From assembly GCF_007994225.1 (NCBI RefSeq), contig NZ_VLLL01000008.1, positions 283,695-347,694 on the forward strand: a stretch of DNA of 64,000 nucleotides. The letters are read 5' to 3'. Origin of the DNA: Stackebrandtia albiflava (GTDB lineage Bacteria > Actinomycetota > Actinomycetes > Mycobacteriales > Micromonosporaceae). Shown in pieces: positions 24,753 through 33,307 of the stretch. Both the position numbers and the translations under genes were made by a program. The notes beneath the pieces were generated by a model. The model was not told where the DNA came from. It searched no databases and saw only the letters and a program-made list of their open reading frames with translations. Position 1 is the stretch's first letter. Every line of letters begins with the position of its first letter.

Positions 24753-25685
24753 GTGGTCGAGGACGCGACGGTCGTCGCGCTCGCCGACAAGGCGACCTCC
24801 GGCGACCACCGGGCCATCGGCAGGCTCATCAGTCTCGTGGAGAACGGCGGCGACGGTGTCCGGCAGGTCGCCCGGGCGCTGCCGGTCTCCGACCGTAGGG
24901 CGCGCGTGATCGGCCTGACCGGTTCACCGGGCGTCGGCAAGTCGACGACGACGACGGCACTGGTGACCGCCTACCGCAAGGCGGGCCTGCGGGTCGCCGT
25001 CCTCGCGGTCGACCCGTCGAGCCCGTTCACCGGCGGCGCCATCCTCGGTGACCGGGTGCGGATGCAGGAGCACGCGACCGACCCGGAGGTGTTCATCCGG
25101 TCGATGTCGTCGCGGGGTCACCTGGGCGGCCTCGCCGCCGCCACGCCGCAGACGGTGCGGGTGCTGGAGTCCTGTGGTTTCGACGTCATCCTGATCGAGA
25201 CGGTCGGCGTCGGCCAGGCGGAGGTCGAGATCGCCGGACTCGCCGACACCACCCTCGTGCTGCTGGCCCCGGGGATGGGCGACGGCATCCAGGCCGTCAA
25301 GGCGGGCATCCTGGAGGTCGCGGACGTCTTCGTGATCAACAAGGCCGACCGGGACGGCGCCGACGCGACGTTCCGGGACATCCGCGCGATGATGGCCTTG
25401 ATCACCCGTGAACCACACGAGTGGCGGCAGCCGATCGTCAAGACCGTCGCCCACCGAGGCGAGGGTGTCGAGGAGCTGACCGAGGCGATCGACAAGCACC
25501 GCGACTGGCTCGCCGAGCACGGTGAACTCGACCGGCGCAGGCGCGAACGCGCCAAGACCGAGGTGACGGCGATCGTGCTGGGCGCCCTGGCGCGCCGGTT
25601 CACGGTGACCGACGACCTGTCGGCGCGGGTGGCCGAGGGCGAGGTCGATCCGTACGCCGCGGCCGACGAGGTGTTGCAGGGCTAG
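24753..25685 (+). CDS. meaB: Methylmalonyl-CoA mutase-associated GTPase
   Basis: A 310-residue G3E-family GTPase that loads and protects the cobalamin cofactor of methylmalonyl-CoA mutase. The Walker A motif GSPGVGKST is at 57-65, followed by VAVLAVDPSSPFTGGAILGD. The base-specificity strand is VFVINKADRDGAD. It starts with GTG three bases after the thiolase stop. The usual C-terminal dimerisation region is present. A strong hairpin follows the stop at 25699-25725. Confidence 0.93.
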   Translation: MVEDATVVALADKATSGDHRAIGRLISLVENGGDGVRQVARALPVSDRRARVIGLTGSPGVGKSTTTTALVTAYRKAGLRVAVLAVDPSSPFTGGAILGDRVRMQEHATDPEVFIRSMSSRGHLGGLAAATPQTVRVLESCGFDVILIETVGVGQAEVEIAGLADTTLVLLAPGMGDGIQAVKAGILEVADVFVINKADRDGADATFRDIRAMMALITREPHEWRQPIVKTVAHRGEGVEELTEAIDKHRDWLAEHGELDRRRRERAKTEVTAIVLGALARRFTVTDDLSARVAEGEVDPYAAADEVLQG

Positions 25686-25698
25686 ACCGCCGTCGTGT

Positions 25699-25725
25699 CG
25701 GCGGTGCGGGTGTCCCGCACCGCCG
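25699..25725 (+). terminator. Strong hairpin after meaB
   Basis: CGGCGGTGCGGG and CCCGCACCGCCG form a 12-bp perfect stem with the loop TGT, 13 bases after the meaB stop. It ends the thiolase-meaB transcript and can also serve the opposite gene that ends at 25829. Confidence 0.75.
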
Positions 25726-25828
25726 GTCCGCGAATCCGGTGGCGGCGTTCCGGACGTCGCCACTCGGCCGAAACGAAGTTCGGTGGGCGACGCACGTTGT
25801 CGGGCGTACCGGGCGGCCCGGTGACGGT

Positions 25829-26293
25829 TCAGCGTTTCGAGGCCGCCCGGTCGTAGCGGGCCGTCACCACGGCCGTCAGCATCGTGACCACCGCCGTCGC
25901 CAACAGCAGCCAGCCCAGGTTCGCGGCGTAGTCCTGATGGTTGACCGTCGGGTTCGGGTAGACGTTCCTCCGCAGCGCCAAGGGCACGCCCAGCAGCGTC
26001 AGCATCCCGGCCACCATCAGGCCGCCCATGACGACCTGCCGGACCCTCCGGGGCAGCACCGCGCTGGCGCGCCACACGACCGCCCCCAGCAGCAACTCCA
26101 GCGGCACGAGCACGCCGTCGTGGGCGACGACGGCACCGGCCAGCCACGGCAGCAGCTCTGCCGGCAGCGTGACCTCCCGCCACATGCCGGCGACGCCCAC
26201 GATCACCGAGACGACTCCCACCGCCCCGATCAGGACCCGCGCCTTCGACGTGGCACCACCGGCGGGCGCGCGACGCGGTGAACCGGTCGTCAC
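25829..26293 (-). CDS. Four-helix membrane protein coupled to the molybdoenzyme
   Basis: A 154-residue integral membrane protein with helices at VLIGAVGVVSVIVGVAGMW, VPLELLLGAVVW, VVMGGLMVAGMLTLLGVPLA and LGWLLLATAVVTMLTAVV. Its GTG start overlaps the stop of the molybdopterin oxidoreductase gene by four bases, so the two are translated together. It may be a membrane partner of that enzyme, but I recognise no haem ligands or quinone site. Function otherwise unknown. Confidence 0.7.
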   Translation of the reverse strand: MTTGSPRRAPAGGATSKARVLIGAVGVVSVIVGVAGMWREVTLPAELLPWLAGAVVAHDGVLVPLELLLGAVVWRASAVLPRRVRQVVMGGLMVAGMLTLLGVPLALRRNVYPNPTVNHQDYAANLGWLLLATAVVTMLTAVVTARYDRAASKR

Positions 26294-27465
26294 GGCAGCA
26301 CCTCCAACCGGTACACCCACTTGGTCTGGAGCACCCCCGGCCGGGCGGCGGTGATGATCCGCGCCGGATAACCGTGCTCGATGTGCAGGACCTCGCCGTC
26401 GAGCCGCAACGCCAACAGGCTCAACGGATCCCGTGTGAACTCCGGAGTCATGTGCGAGACCGCGTAGGAGCCGCGTGTCTGCAGCGACACCACGCGCAGC
26501 GCCGCGCCCGGTGGTGCGTCGGCGGCGTCCAGCAGGTCCCGGACGCGGACCCCGCTCCAACGCGCCGACTGGCTCCAACCCTCCACACAGGATATGGGCA
26601 GGTCCGCGTCGTGTTGCGGGAACGCGCGCAGCGCCGCCAGGTCGAAGGAGGCCGGGGTCGCACCCACGATCTCCAGCCGCCAGTCGTCGGGAACGGTCAC
26701 GGCCGCCTGGGCGGCGGTCCGGTTGACCGGCAGACCCTGTGGCCCCACCCCCGGCTGCCGGGGCGCCAGCAGTGCCAGCGGCCCCAGCGGAGTGAACGCC
26801 TGCCCGACCGTGGTCACGGTCACGGCCGCCGTGGTGGCGCCGACCGCGGTCAGGAAACCCCGCCGGGTCCACCCGGTGCCGGGATCACGTACCCGCCGCG
26901 GCCGTCCGGTACGCCGGTACCGCACGATCAGCGGCAGTTTCACCGCCACGTGAATCAGCAACGCCCCGACCACCACCCAGGCCAGCCAGAAGTGGACGGT
27001 CCGGAACGAGAACGGCCACGGATACCACTTCCAGGTGTTGAGCAGTCCCATGAACAGTTGGAGCACCGCCGACGACACCAGCAACGCCACCGACGCCCGC
27101 TCCAGACCGTGCCGGAGCGACGTCAGCGGCGGCCAGGCGAACAACCTCGGATACACCGTCCACAGTTTCGCCAGCAGCAGCGGAATCAACGCCGTCCCGG
27201 TCGCGACGTGGAGCCCGTGACTCACCCGGTACAGCCACACCGGCCGGGTCGGGAACACCTGCCACGGCAGCGGGTCCTGCAGGTAGTGGCTGTACAGGCC
27301 GGTGACCAGGCACAGCAGGAACCCGGCGATCAGCAGCCGCCCGATGACGGTCGCCACCCGTGGATGGTGCGGCATCGCGCGGAACGCACCCGGCCGGAAC
27401 GGCGAACCCCGGCCGCGTCGTGCCCGGTCCAGGGCGGCGCCGACCCGGTGGCTGATCGCGTTCAC
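26290..27465 (-). CDS. Membrane-anchored molybdopterin-dependent oxidoreductase
   Basis: A 391-residue fusion. Residues about 40-190 are a cytochrome-b561-like membrane part (VIGRLLIAGFLLCLVTGLYS, HGLHVATGTALIPLLLAKLW, WLAWVVVGALLIHVAVKLPL) with several histidines. Next comes a twin-arginine-like segment WTRRGFLTAVGATTAAVTV, and then a sulfite-oxidase-type molybdopterin domain. PISCVEGWSQSARWSGVRVR carries the cysteine that binds molybdenum. It is likely anchored with the catalytic domain outside the membrane. The substrate is unknown. The order with the neighbouring glycosyltransferase genes is common in actinobacteria. Confidence 0.85.
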   Translation of the reverse strand: MNAISHRVGAALDRARRGRGSPFRPGAFRAMPHHPRVATVIGRLLIAGFLLCLVTGLYSHYLQDPLPWQVFPTRPVWLYRVSHGLHVATGTALIPLLLAKLWTVYPRLFAWPPLTSLRHGLERASVALLVSSAVLQLFMGLLNTWKWYPWPFSFRTVHFWLAWVVVGALLIHVAVKLPLIVRYRRTGRPRRVRDPGTGWTRRGFLTAVGATTAAVTVTTVGQAFTPLGPLALLAPRQPGVGPQGLPVNRTAAQAAVTVPDDWRLEIVGATPASFDLAALRAFPQHDADLPISCVEGWSQSARWSGVRVRDLLDAADAPPGAALRVVSLQTRGSYAVSHMTPEFTRDPLSLLALRLDGEVLHIEHGYPARIITAARPGVLQTKWVYRLEVLP

Positions 27466-27653
27466 CGGGGGATCACATCACGGAACGCGTCGCCGTGACG
27501 CCACACCACGCGGAGCCGGTCCGTCCCGTCCGCCCTGCCGGGCACCGCGCACCACGACACCCCGGGTGCCGGTTCGTCGTCGCCCACCACCGGTACCCGC
27601 GGGTGAGCCGAAAACCGGTCACCGGCGGTGGCGGGGATGCCACCATATGCGGC

Positions 27654-29012
27654 ATGGCTTCCCCGGTCGAGCAGTCGCGCCGCACCGGACCGGCCGCCGA
27701 CGGCGGAGACCGGCCTCGGTCCCGGCCCCGGTGGATCGGCGGCGGTGTCGCGGTGTTCGCGGCGGTGCTGCTGGTCGCCGGATGCGCCGTGTGGGGCGGC
27801 TGGCTGGACGCGCGAGGCCACCACCTGCACCTGGGGAACGCCTGGCCGCTCTCCGGGCACTGGGAGCCGCGGATCACCCGGTGGGCCGTGGCGCCGGTGC
27901 TGGTGGCGGCGGTGTGGATCGCCTGGGGGCCACGGGTGGCGGCCCGGGCCCCGTGGCGGCGCTTGACGGCACTGGTCTACCTGGTCGCGGTCGCCTGGCC
28001 GGTGGCGTTGGCGTCCTGGGACGGTCCCGGCGCGCTCACCGCGCCGCTGACCACACCCTACGAGTACCTGCACGACGTCCCCCGAGTCACCGACCTGTCC
28101 ACATTCCTCGCCACCTACAACGACCACGTCATGGACCCGCCACGATGGACCACGCACGTGTCGGGGCACCCGCCCGGGATGCTCGGCTTGTTGACGGTCC
28201 TGGACCGGATCGGGCTGGGAGGCCCCGAGTGGGCGGCCGCGATGTGTATCGGAGCCGGGGCGTTCGCCGCGCCGGCGGTCCTGTCCACCGTGCGCGTCCT
28301 GTCCGGTGAGGAGACCGCGAGGCGTGCCGCCCCGTTCCTTCCGGCGGCACCCGCCGCACTGTGGATCGCGACCAGCGCCGACGCCTTCTTCGCCGGGGTG
28401 GCGGCGGCCGGAGTGTGCGCCCTCGCGCACGCCGCGGCGCGCACCGGCGCCCGCGGCGACGCCTGGGCCGTGGCGGGCGGCCTGCTGCTGGGCGGTTGCC
28501 TGTTCCTGTCGTACGGGTTGACGTTGATCGGTGTCCTCGCCGTGGCGGTCGTGGTGGCGCAGCGGCGATTCCGGCCCCTCGTGGTGGGCGGCGCGGTGGT
28601 GGTGGTGTTGCTGCTCGCGGCGGCCCTGGCGGGTTTCGACTGGTTCACCGGCCTGGATCTGGCGACTCAGCGGGTACGCGCCGGACGCGGCTGGATCGAA
28701 CGGCCCGAGTGGTACTTCTGGTTCGCCAACATCGCGGCGCTCGCCGTCGCGGTCGGCCCGGCGACGGTGGCGGGCCTCGCCTGGCTGCGGCGGGACCGGT
28801 TCGCGGTCCTTCCCGGGGCGGTGGCCGTCATCCTGGCGGTGGCGTTGGCGTCGGGCCTGTCGGTCGGTGAGACCGAGCGCATCTACCTGCCGTTCGCGGT
28901 GTGGCTGCTGCCGCTGGCGGGGCTGATCCCGGTGCGCGCCGCCCGGTTCGGGTTGGCCGCGCAGGCCGTCACCGCGATCGCCGTGACCGGATTCCTCGTG
29001 CTGTGGTGGTAA
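27654..29012 (+). CDS. Polytopic membrane protein, possible lipid-linked sugar transferase
   Basis: A 452-residue protein with about ten membrane helices, beginning GGGVAVFAAVLLVAGCAVWG. A large loop after the third helix (DLSTFLATYNDHVMDPPRW, then TTHVSGHPPGMLGLL) has aspartates and histidines like the first loop of GT-C glycosyltransferases, so transfer of a lipid-linked sugar is possible but unproven. The ATG at 27654 has no Shine-Dalgarno sequence. On the minus strand the methyltransferase frame stays open right through this gene, which is discussed with that gene. The hydrophobic pattern leaves no doubt the plus strand is the coding one here. Confidence 0.75.
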   Translation: MASPVEQSRRTGPAADGGDRPRSRPRWIGGGVAVFAAVLLVAGCAVWGGWLDARGHHLHLGNAWPLSGHWEPRITRWAVAPVLVAAVWIAWGPRVAARAPWRRLTALVYLVAVAWPVALASWDGPGALTAPLTTPYEYLHDVPRVTDLSTFLATYNDHVMDPPRWTTHVSGHPPGMLGLLTVLDRIGLGGPEWAAAMCIGAGAFAAPAVLSTVRVLSGEETARRAAPFLPAAPAALWIATSADAFFAGVAAAGVCALAHAAARTGARGDAWAVAGGLLLGGCLFLSYGLTLIGVLAVAVVVAQRRFRPLVVGGAVVVVLLLAAALAGFDWFTGLDLATQRVRAGRGWIERPEWYFWFANIAALAVAVGPATVAGLAWLRRDRFAVLPGAVAVILAVALASGLSVGETERIYLPFAVWLLPLAGLIPVRAARFGLAAQAVTAIAVTGFLVLWW

Positions 29013-29678
29013 CCGCAGTGCGACGAAGTGCCGGCCGTGACTGTGCCACCGTTCCACGATCCGCCACCGCGTGCTCCGGGCGTGACCGGCGAGCGCGCGC
29101 GGCCCCACCCGCGCCCACGCGAACCGCTTCCCGTGTTCACCGTGCGCGTTCTCCACGTGGACGGTCAGGCGCTCGTCCACGTCGGCGGCCGCGACCTCGG
29201 CGAGCAGTAGCCCGCCCGGGGCGACGATCGCCGCGACCCGCCGCAGCAACGCCGCCGGATCGCCACCGATCCCGATGTTGCCGTCCATGAGCAGCGCGGT
29301 GTCCCAGTCGCCCTCCCCGGGGACCCGGTCGTACACCGAACGGCACAGCGCCCGCCCGCCCGACCGGCGGGTGTGGTCCACCGCCGCGGCGCTGATGTCG
29401 ATGCCCAGCACCGGGCGGCACCGGCCGCGCAGCGCCGTCACGAACCTGCCGGGGCCGCAACCGATGTCGATGACCGCCCCACGACAGCGGCGCACCACCT
29501 CGTGGTCGGCGGCGGTGGCGGCACCGCACCACCGTTCGATGTCCAACGGCAAGGTCCGGCCGTCCGCGCGCCGCAGGAACAACGTCCCGCCTCCGGCGCG
29601 CAACGCCTTCGCGTACAGGTCCGACCGCCAGGTCAACGCCGGAGGCTCCGGCCCGGTGTCAAGTTCGGCTCGCAACAA
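29004..29678 (-). CDS. Class I SAM-dependent methyltransferase without a stop codon at its expected end
   Basis: A Rossmann-fold methyltransferase of about 225 residues. VIDIGCGPGRFVTALRG is the SAM-binding loop, VLGIDISAAAVDHT holds the acidic strand end, and IVAPGGLLLAEVAAADVDER is motif IV. It begins at a TTG (29678) with GGAG just upstream, and overlaps the end of the DUF2064 gene by 20 bases. The family part ends near GRHFVALRLPPQ. No stop follows there: the frame stays open to 27462, across the whole opposite membrane-protein gene. The end I give is therefore the limit of recognisable domain, not a stop codon. Confidence 0.7.
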
Positions 29679-30306
29679 AGGCTCCGATCCGGTCGGCTTC
29701 GGCGGCGAACGCCCCGTCCCGGGCCTGCGCGGCCACCACGGCGACGTCGGACGGCGTGTCGACGTCCCGCAGCGTCGGCAGGTCCCGTACCCGCAGTCCC
29801 GCGCGGACCAACCGGTCCCGCTGCACCGCTCCGGTGTCGTCCCGTGACATCGGTACGCCCCGCACCAGGTCCGGCCGGGGCGTCGCGAAGCCGAGCGCCC
29901 AGAAACCGCCGTCGGCGGCGGGACCGAACCACGCGTCGGTGTCGTGCCAGGCGTCCTCGGCGAGTACCGGCGCCAACAGGCCGGGCGTCACCTGTGGAGT
30001 GTCCATTCCGATCAACAGGCACGGTCCCGGGTCGACGCCGAACGCGTGGCCGAGCCGTTCGTCCAGGCCGTCACCGCGCTGCGGCACCACCTCGACCCCC
30101 TCGGGCAGCCAGTCACCGGCTTCACCGTCGAGCACCAGGACCCGCCGCCGGGCCGGGCAGTCGCACACGGTCCGCAGCGTGTCCCGCAGCGCCGCCTCCG
30201 CCAACGCCGCCGCCTGCACCGGTGTGAACCCGGGAGTCAGCCGGGTCTTGACCCGGCCGGGAACCGGCGCCTTGGCGATCACCAGCAGACAGGCCGCATC
30301 GGTCAT
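29659..30306 (-). CDS. DUF2064 / TIGR04282 family glycosyltransferase
   Basis: A 215-residue nucleotidyltransferase-like glycosyltransferase. LLVIAKAPVPGRVKTRLTPG is the start signature, and LIGMDTPQVTPGLLAPVLAE plus WFGPAADGGFWALGF are its conserved core. Relatives are annotated as arsenosugar-biosynthesis glycosyltransferases, but in actinobacteria the gene is found with a GT2 enzyme and a methyltransferase in clusters of unknown product. The ATG overlaps the GT2 stop (ATGA), so it is coupled to it, and its own end overlaps the methyltransferase start. Confidence 0.85.
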   Translation of the reverse strand: MTDAACLLVIAKAPVPGRVKTRLTPGFTPVQAAALAEAALRDTLRTVCDCPARRRVLVLDGEAGDWLPEGVEVVPQRGDGLDERLGHAFGVDPGPCLLIGMDTPQVTPGLLAPVLAEDAWHDTDAWFGPAADGGFWALGFATPRPDLVRGVPMSRDDTGAVQRDRLVRAGLRVRDLPTLRDVDTPSDVAVVAAQARDGAFAAEADRIGAFVASRT

Positions 30307-30968
30307 GACTGCAACACCTTCCGCATGTCGCGCACCGCGTGCCACGTGCCGGTCCACGTACCGGTCACCTTGGAACGCCCGGTGCGGGGCAGGTACGGCA
30401 CCGTCGTCTCCGCGATCCGCCAACCCGCGTCGGAGGCCCGGACGACCATCTCCAACGGGTACCCGGAACGCCGGTCCCGGATACCCAACGCCAATAGGTC
30501 GCGGCGCCGCGCGGCCCGCATCGGCCCCAGGTCGGGAAGCCGCAGGCCGGTGCGGTGCCGCAGCATCACCGACAACGCCCGGTTCCCCAACCTGGCGTGC
30601 AGCGGCCACGCCGTCCAGGTGGTGGGGCGGCGACTGCCCAGCATCAGGTCGAACCGGCCGGATTCGACCGTCCGCGCCAACGGGACCAGGGCCGACGGGT
30701 CCATGGAGGCGTCGCAGTCGCAGAAGCACACGATGTCGGCGGTCGCGGCGGTCAGCCCCGCGTGACACGCCGACCCGAAGCCCTTCCTGGGCTCGGAGAC
30801 CACCGTCGCCCCCAGGCGTGCCGCGACCTCCGCGGAGCCGTCCCGGGAACCGTTGTCCACCACGATCGCGCGCCACCCCGCCGGGATCCGGCCCAGCACC
30901 CACGGCAGCGCCTCGGCCTCGTCAAGGCACGGCAGGATCACGTCCACCGGTGCCGGTCCGGTCTCCAT
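30303..30968 (-). CDS. Glycosyltransferase family 2
   Basis: A 221-residue GT2 enzyme. VDVILPCLDEAEALPWVL is the nucleotide-sugar binding start, CFCDCDASMDPSALVPL has the metal-binding DxD, and YPLEMVVRASDAGWRIAE is a later conserved motif of dolichol-phosphate-mannose-synthase-like enzymes. No C-terminal membrane helices are present. I chose the ATG at 30968, with GGAGG five bases before it, over a GTG at 30980. First gene of a three-gene overlapping operon with DUF2064 and methyltransferase. Confidence 0.85.
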   Translation of the reverse strand: METGPAPVDVILPCLDEAEALPWVLGRIPAGWRAIVVDNGSRDGSAEVAARLGATVVSEPRKGFGSACHAGLTAATADIVCFCDCDASMDPSALVPLARTVESGRFDLMLGSRRPTTWTAWPLHARLGNRALSVMLRHRTGLRLPDLGPMRAARRRDLLALGIRDRRSGYPLEMVVRASDAGWRIAETTVPYLPRTGRSKVTGTWTGTWHAVRDMRKVLQS

Positions 30969-31052
30969 CACGGCCTCCACCCTACGGAACCGGGACGGAA
31001 CGGACGGCCGAAACGTGCATCGTGGCCGAGTCCCGCACGCCCGTACCGGGCG

Positions 31053-32105
31053 TCAGCCCGTGGCGCGCAGTTCCGCCTTCGCGAACTCCCGGATACCGGC
31101 GTCGAAACCGACCGCCGCCCGCCACCCCAGTTCGGAGGCGATCCGCCGCGTCGACGCGGTGATGTGGCGGACGTCCCCCAGCCGGAACTCCCCGGTCACC
31201 CGGGGGCTGGGCCCGCCGTGCGCCTCGGCGAGGGCCTCCGCCATCTCGCCGATGGTGTGGGGTTCTCCGCTGGCGACGTTGTACACCCGGAACGTCCCCT
31301 CACCGGTGTCCGCGAGGGACTCGGCGGCGGCGAGGTTCGCGGCGGCGACGTCGCGGACGTGCACGAAGTCGCGGCGCTGACGTCCGTCCTCGAACACGCG
31401 CGGCGCCTCCCCGCGTTCCAGCGCGGAACGGAAGAACGCCGCCACCCCCGCGTACGGCGTGTCCGCGGGCATTCCCGGCCCGTACACGTTGTGGTACCGC
31501 AACGCCGTCGCGCGTCCCCCGGTGGCGCGCGCCCACGACGACGCCAGGTGCTCCTGCGCGAGCTTGGTCGCGGCGTACACGTTGCGGGGATCGGCGGGGG
31601 CGTCCTCATCGACCAGTCCGTATCCGAGGTCGTCACCGCAGTCGGGGCAGCGCGGCTCGAAGGCGCCCCGGGACAGGTCCTCCACCCGGCGCGGACCCGG
31701 CCGGACCCGGCCGTGCCGCTCGCAGTGGTACTCGCCCTCGCCGTAGACCACCATGGAACCCGCCAGTACCAGCCGCCCGACCCGGTGCCGCGCCATCGCG
31801 GCCAGCAGCACCGCCGTCCCCAGATCGTTGCAGGCGACGTAATCCGGCGCGTCGTCGAAGTCCCGGCCCAGGCCCACCATCGCGGCCTGGTGGCACACCA
31901 GGTCCACTCCGGCCACCGCGGCGTCCACCGCGACCGGGTCGCGTACGTCGCCGCGCGTCAACCGTCCGTCCTGCGTCGGTGGCGCGACGGCGTGCGCGGT
32001 GGGCAGCAGGGCGTCCAGCACGGTCACGTCGTGACCGGCCGACGCGAACTCCGCCACGACCTGTGAGCCGATGAAACCGGCGCCGCCGGTGACCAGTACC
32101 CGCAT
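31053..32105 (-). CDS. NAD-dependent sugar epimerase/dehydratase
   Basis: A 350-residue short-chain dehydrogenase of the extended type. MRVLVTGGAGFIGSQVVAEF is the NAD-binding loop and VYAATKLAQEH the catalytic Tyr-x3-Lys. It has an unusual insert of about 35 residues (starting at EYHCERHG and ending in CPDCGDDLGYG) with Cys and His that look able to bind zinc. The substrate is probably a nucleotide-activated sugar. It lies 84 bases upstream of the GT2 gene on the same strand and may provide its donor. Confidence 0.87.
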   Translation of the reverse strand: MRVLVTGGAGFIGSQVVAEFASAGHDVTVLDALLPTAHAVAPPTQDGRLTRGDVRDPVAVDAAVAGVDLVCHQAAMVGLGRDFDDAPDYVACNDLGTAVLLAAMARHRVGRLVLAGSMVVYGEGEYHCERHGRVRPGPRRVEDLSRGAFEPRCPDCGDDLGYGLVDEDAPADPRNVYAATKLAQEHLASSWARATGGRATALRYHNVYGPGMPADTPYAGVAAFFRSALERGEAPRVFEDGRQRRDFVHVRDVAAANLAAAESLADTGEGTFRVYNVASGEPHTIGEMAEALAEAHGGPSPRVTGEFRLGDVRHITASTRRIASELGWRAAVGFDAGIREFAKAELRATG

Positions 32106-32319
32106 CCCGTCACGATACGGATCCCCGCCGCGCCCGGAAGGGATTCGAGACCGGCGGTGCGGTCGGCGCGGCGCCCGCGTGGGTATCGGTCCTGTGTTGG
32201 AGGGTGTTCTCGGACGAGCGCCGGCCCGGTCGGGTGGATCACGTGACCGCGACGGCCTCGCGAGACCGCCACCCGGAGACCGCCTCCGGAACCCGGAGGC
32301 AACGAGAGGACGAGACGAC

Positions 32320-33129
32320 ATGGCCGCACCCGGACCCGTGTCCCCGCCCGGCGCCGCGATCGCGGTCGTCGGCGGATCGGGACTGTATTCGCTGTTCGAG
32401 TCGCCGGTCCGCCGGACCGTCGAGACGCCGTACGGCGCGCCGTCCGACGACGTGGCGGTGGGGGAGCTGGCGGGCAGACCGGTCGCGTTCCTGCCCCGGC
32501 ACGGACCCGGGCACCGGTTCCCGCCACACCGGATCAACTACCGCGCCAACCTGTGGAGCCTGGCCGAGGCGGGTGCCCGGCGGGTGATCGGGGTCAGCGC
32601 CGTCGGCGGGCTGAGTCCCGATCTGGCGCCGGGCGGCCTCGTCGTGCCGGACCAGCTGGTCGATCGCACCTCCGGCAGGCCGCAGACCTTCTTCGACGGC
32701 CCGGAGACCGCGCACGCCCCGTTCGCGGACCCGTACTGCGGCCCCGGTCGCGCGGCGGTACTGGCGGCGGCGCGGTCCTGCGGCCGCCCGGCCACCGACG
32801 GCGGCACCCAGGTGGTGGTGGAGGGGCCGCGGTTCTCGACCCGGGCGGAATCCCGCTGGTACGCGGCGCAGGGCTGGTCGCTGATCGGGATGACCGCGCT
32901 GCCGGAGGTGTCGCTCGCCCGGGAACTGGGACTGTGTTACCTGCCGCTGTGCCTGGTGACCGACATGGACGCGGGCGTGGAGCAGGGCTCCGGAGTCACC
33001 CAGGACGAGGTCATGGAGTTGTTCGCCGCGAACCTCGCGGTGGTCGGCGACATCCTCGCCACCCTGGTGGCGGACCTGCCCGACGACCTCGGCTGCGACT
33101 GCGCCGACCTGGCGCCGAAGCCGCTGTGA
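32320..33129 (+). CDS. mtnP: S-methyl-5'-thioadenosine phosphorylase
   Basis: A 269-residue purine nucleoside phosphorylase of the MTAP type, which recycles methylthioadenosine to adenine and methylthioribose-1-phosphate. AIAVVGGSGLYSLFE and FLPRHGPGHRFPPHRINYRA form the phosphate and ribose site, and GTQVVVEGPRFSTRAESRWY and MTALPEVSLARELGLCY the base site. GAGAGGA lies at 32304-32310, ten bases before the ATG. It is divergent from the epimerase gene. A looser assignment as general purine nucleoside phosphorylase is possible. Confidence 0.87.
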   Translation: MAAPGPVSPPGAAIAVVGGSGLYSLFESPVRRTVETPYGAPSDDVAVGELAGRPVAFLPRHGPGHRFPPHRINYRANLWSLAEAGARRVIGVSAVGGLSPDLAPGGLVVPDQLVDRTSGRPQTFFDGPETAHAPFADPYCGPGRAAVLAAARSCGRPATDGGTQVVVEGPRFSTRAESRWYAAQGWSLIGMTALPEVSLARELGLCYLPLCLVTDMDAGVEQGSGVTQDEVMELFAANLAVVGDILATLVADLPDDLGCDCADLAPKPL

Positions 33130-33307
33130 CCGGCGCGCGCGGGCTCCCCTCGCCTCCCCGGCTCCGGGTGCTGGTGCGGCGAGGTCTCGCGGTGGTGGGT
33201 CAGCCCGTCCCGCCTCGCAGGGTGCGTCCGATGCCGTCCGCCGACCCGGCCGACCGGACGGCAAAACCCTGATGACGGCCGCGCGCCGCGATTCGTAGAC
33301 TTGTCTG

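Noticed and set aside
33130-33307. Possible T-box leader before valS
   Set aside because: No T-box sequence, specifier loop or antiterminator was found; a leaderless promoter fits better.
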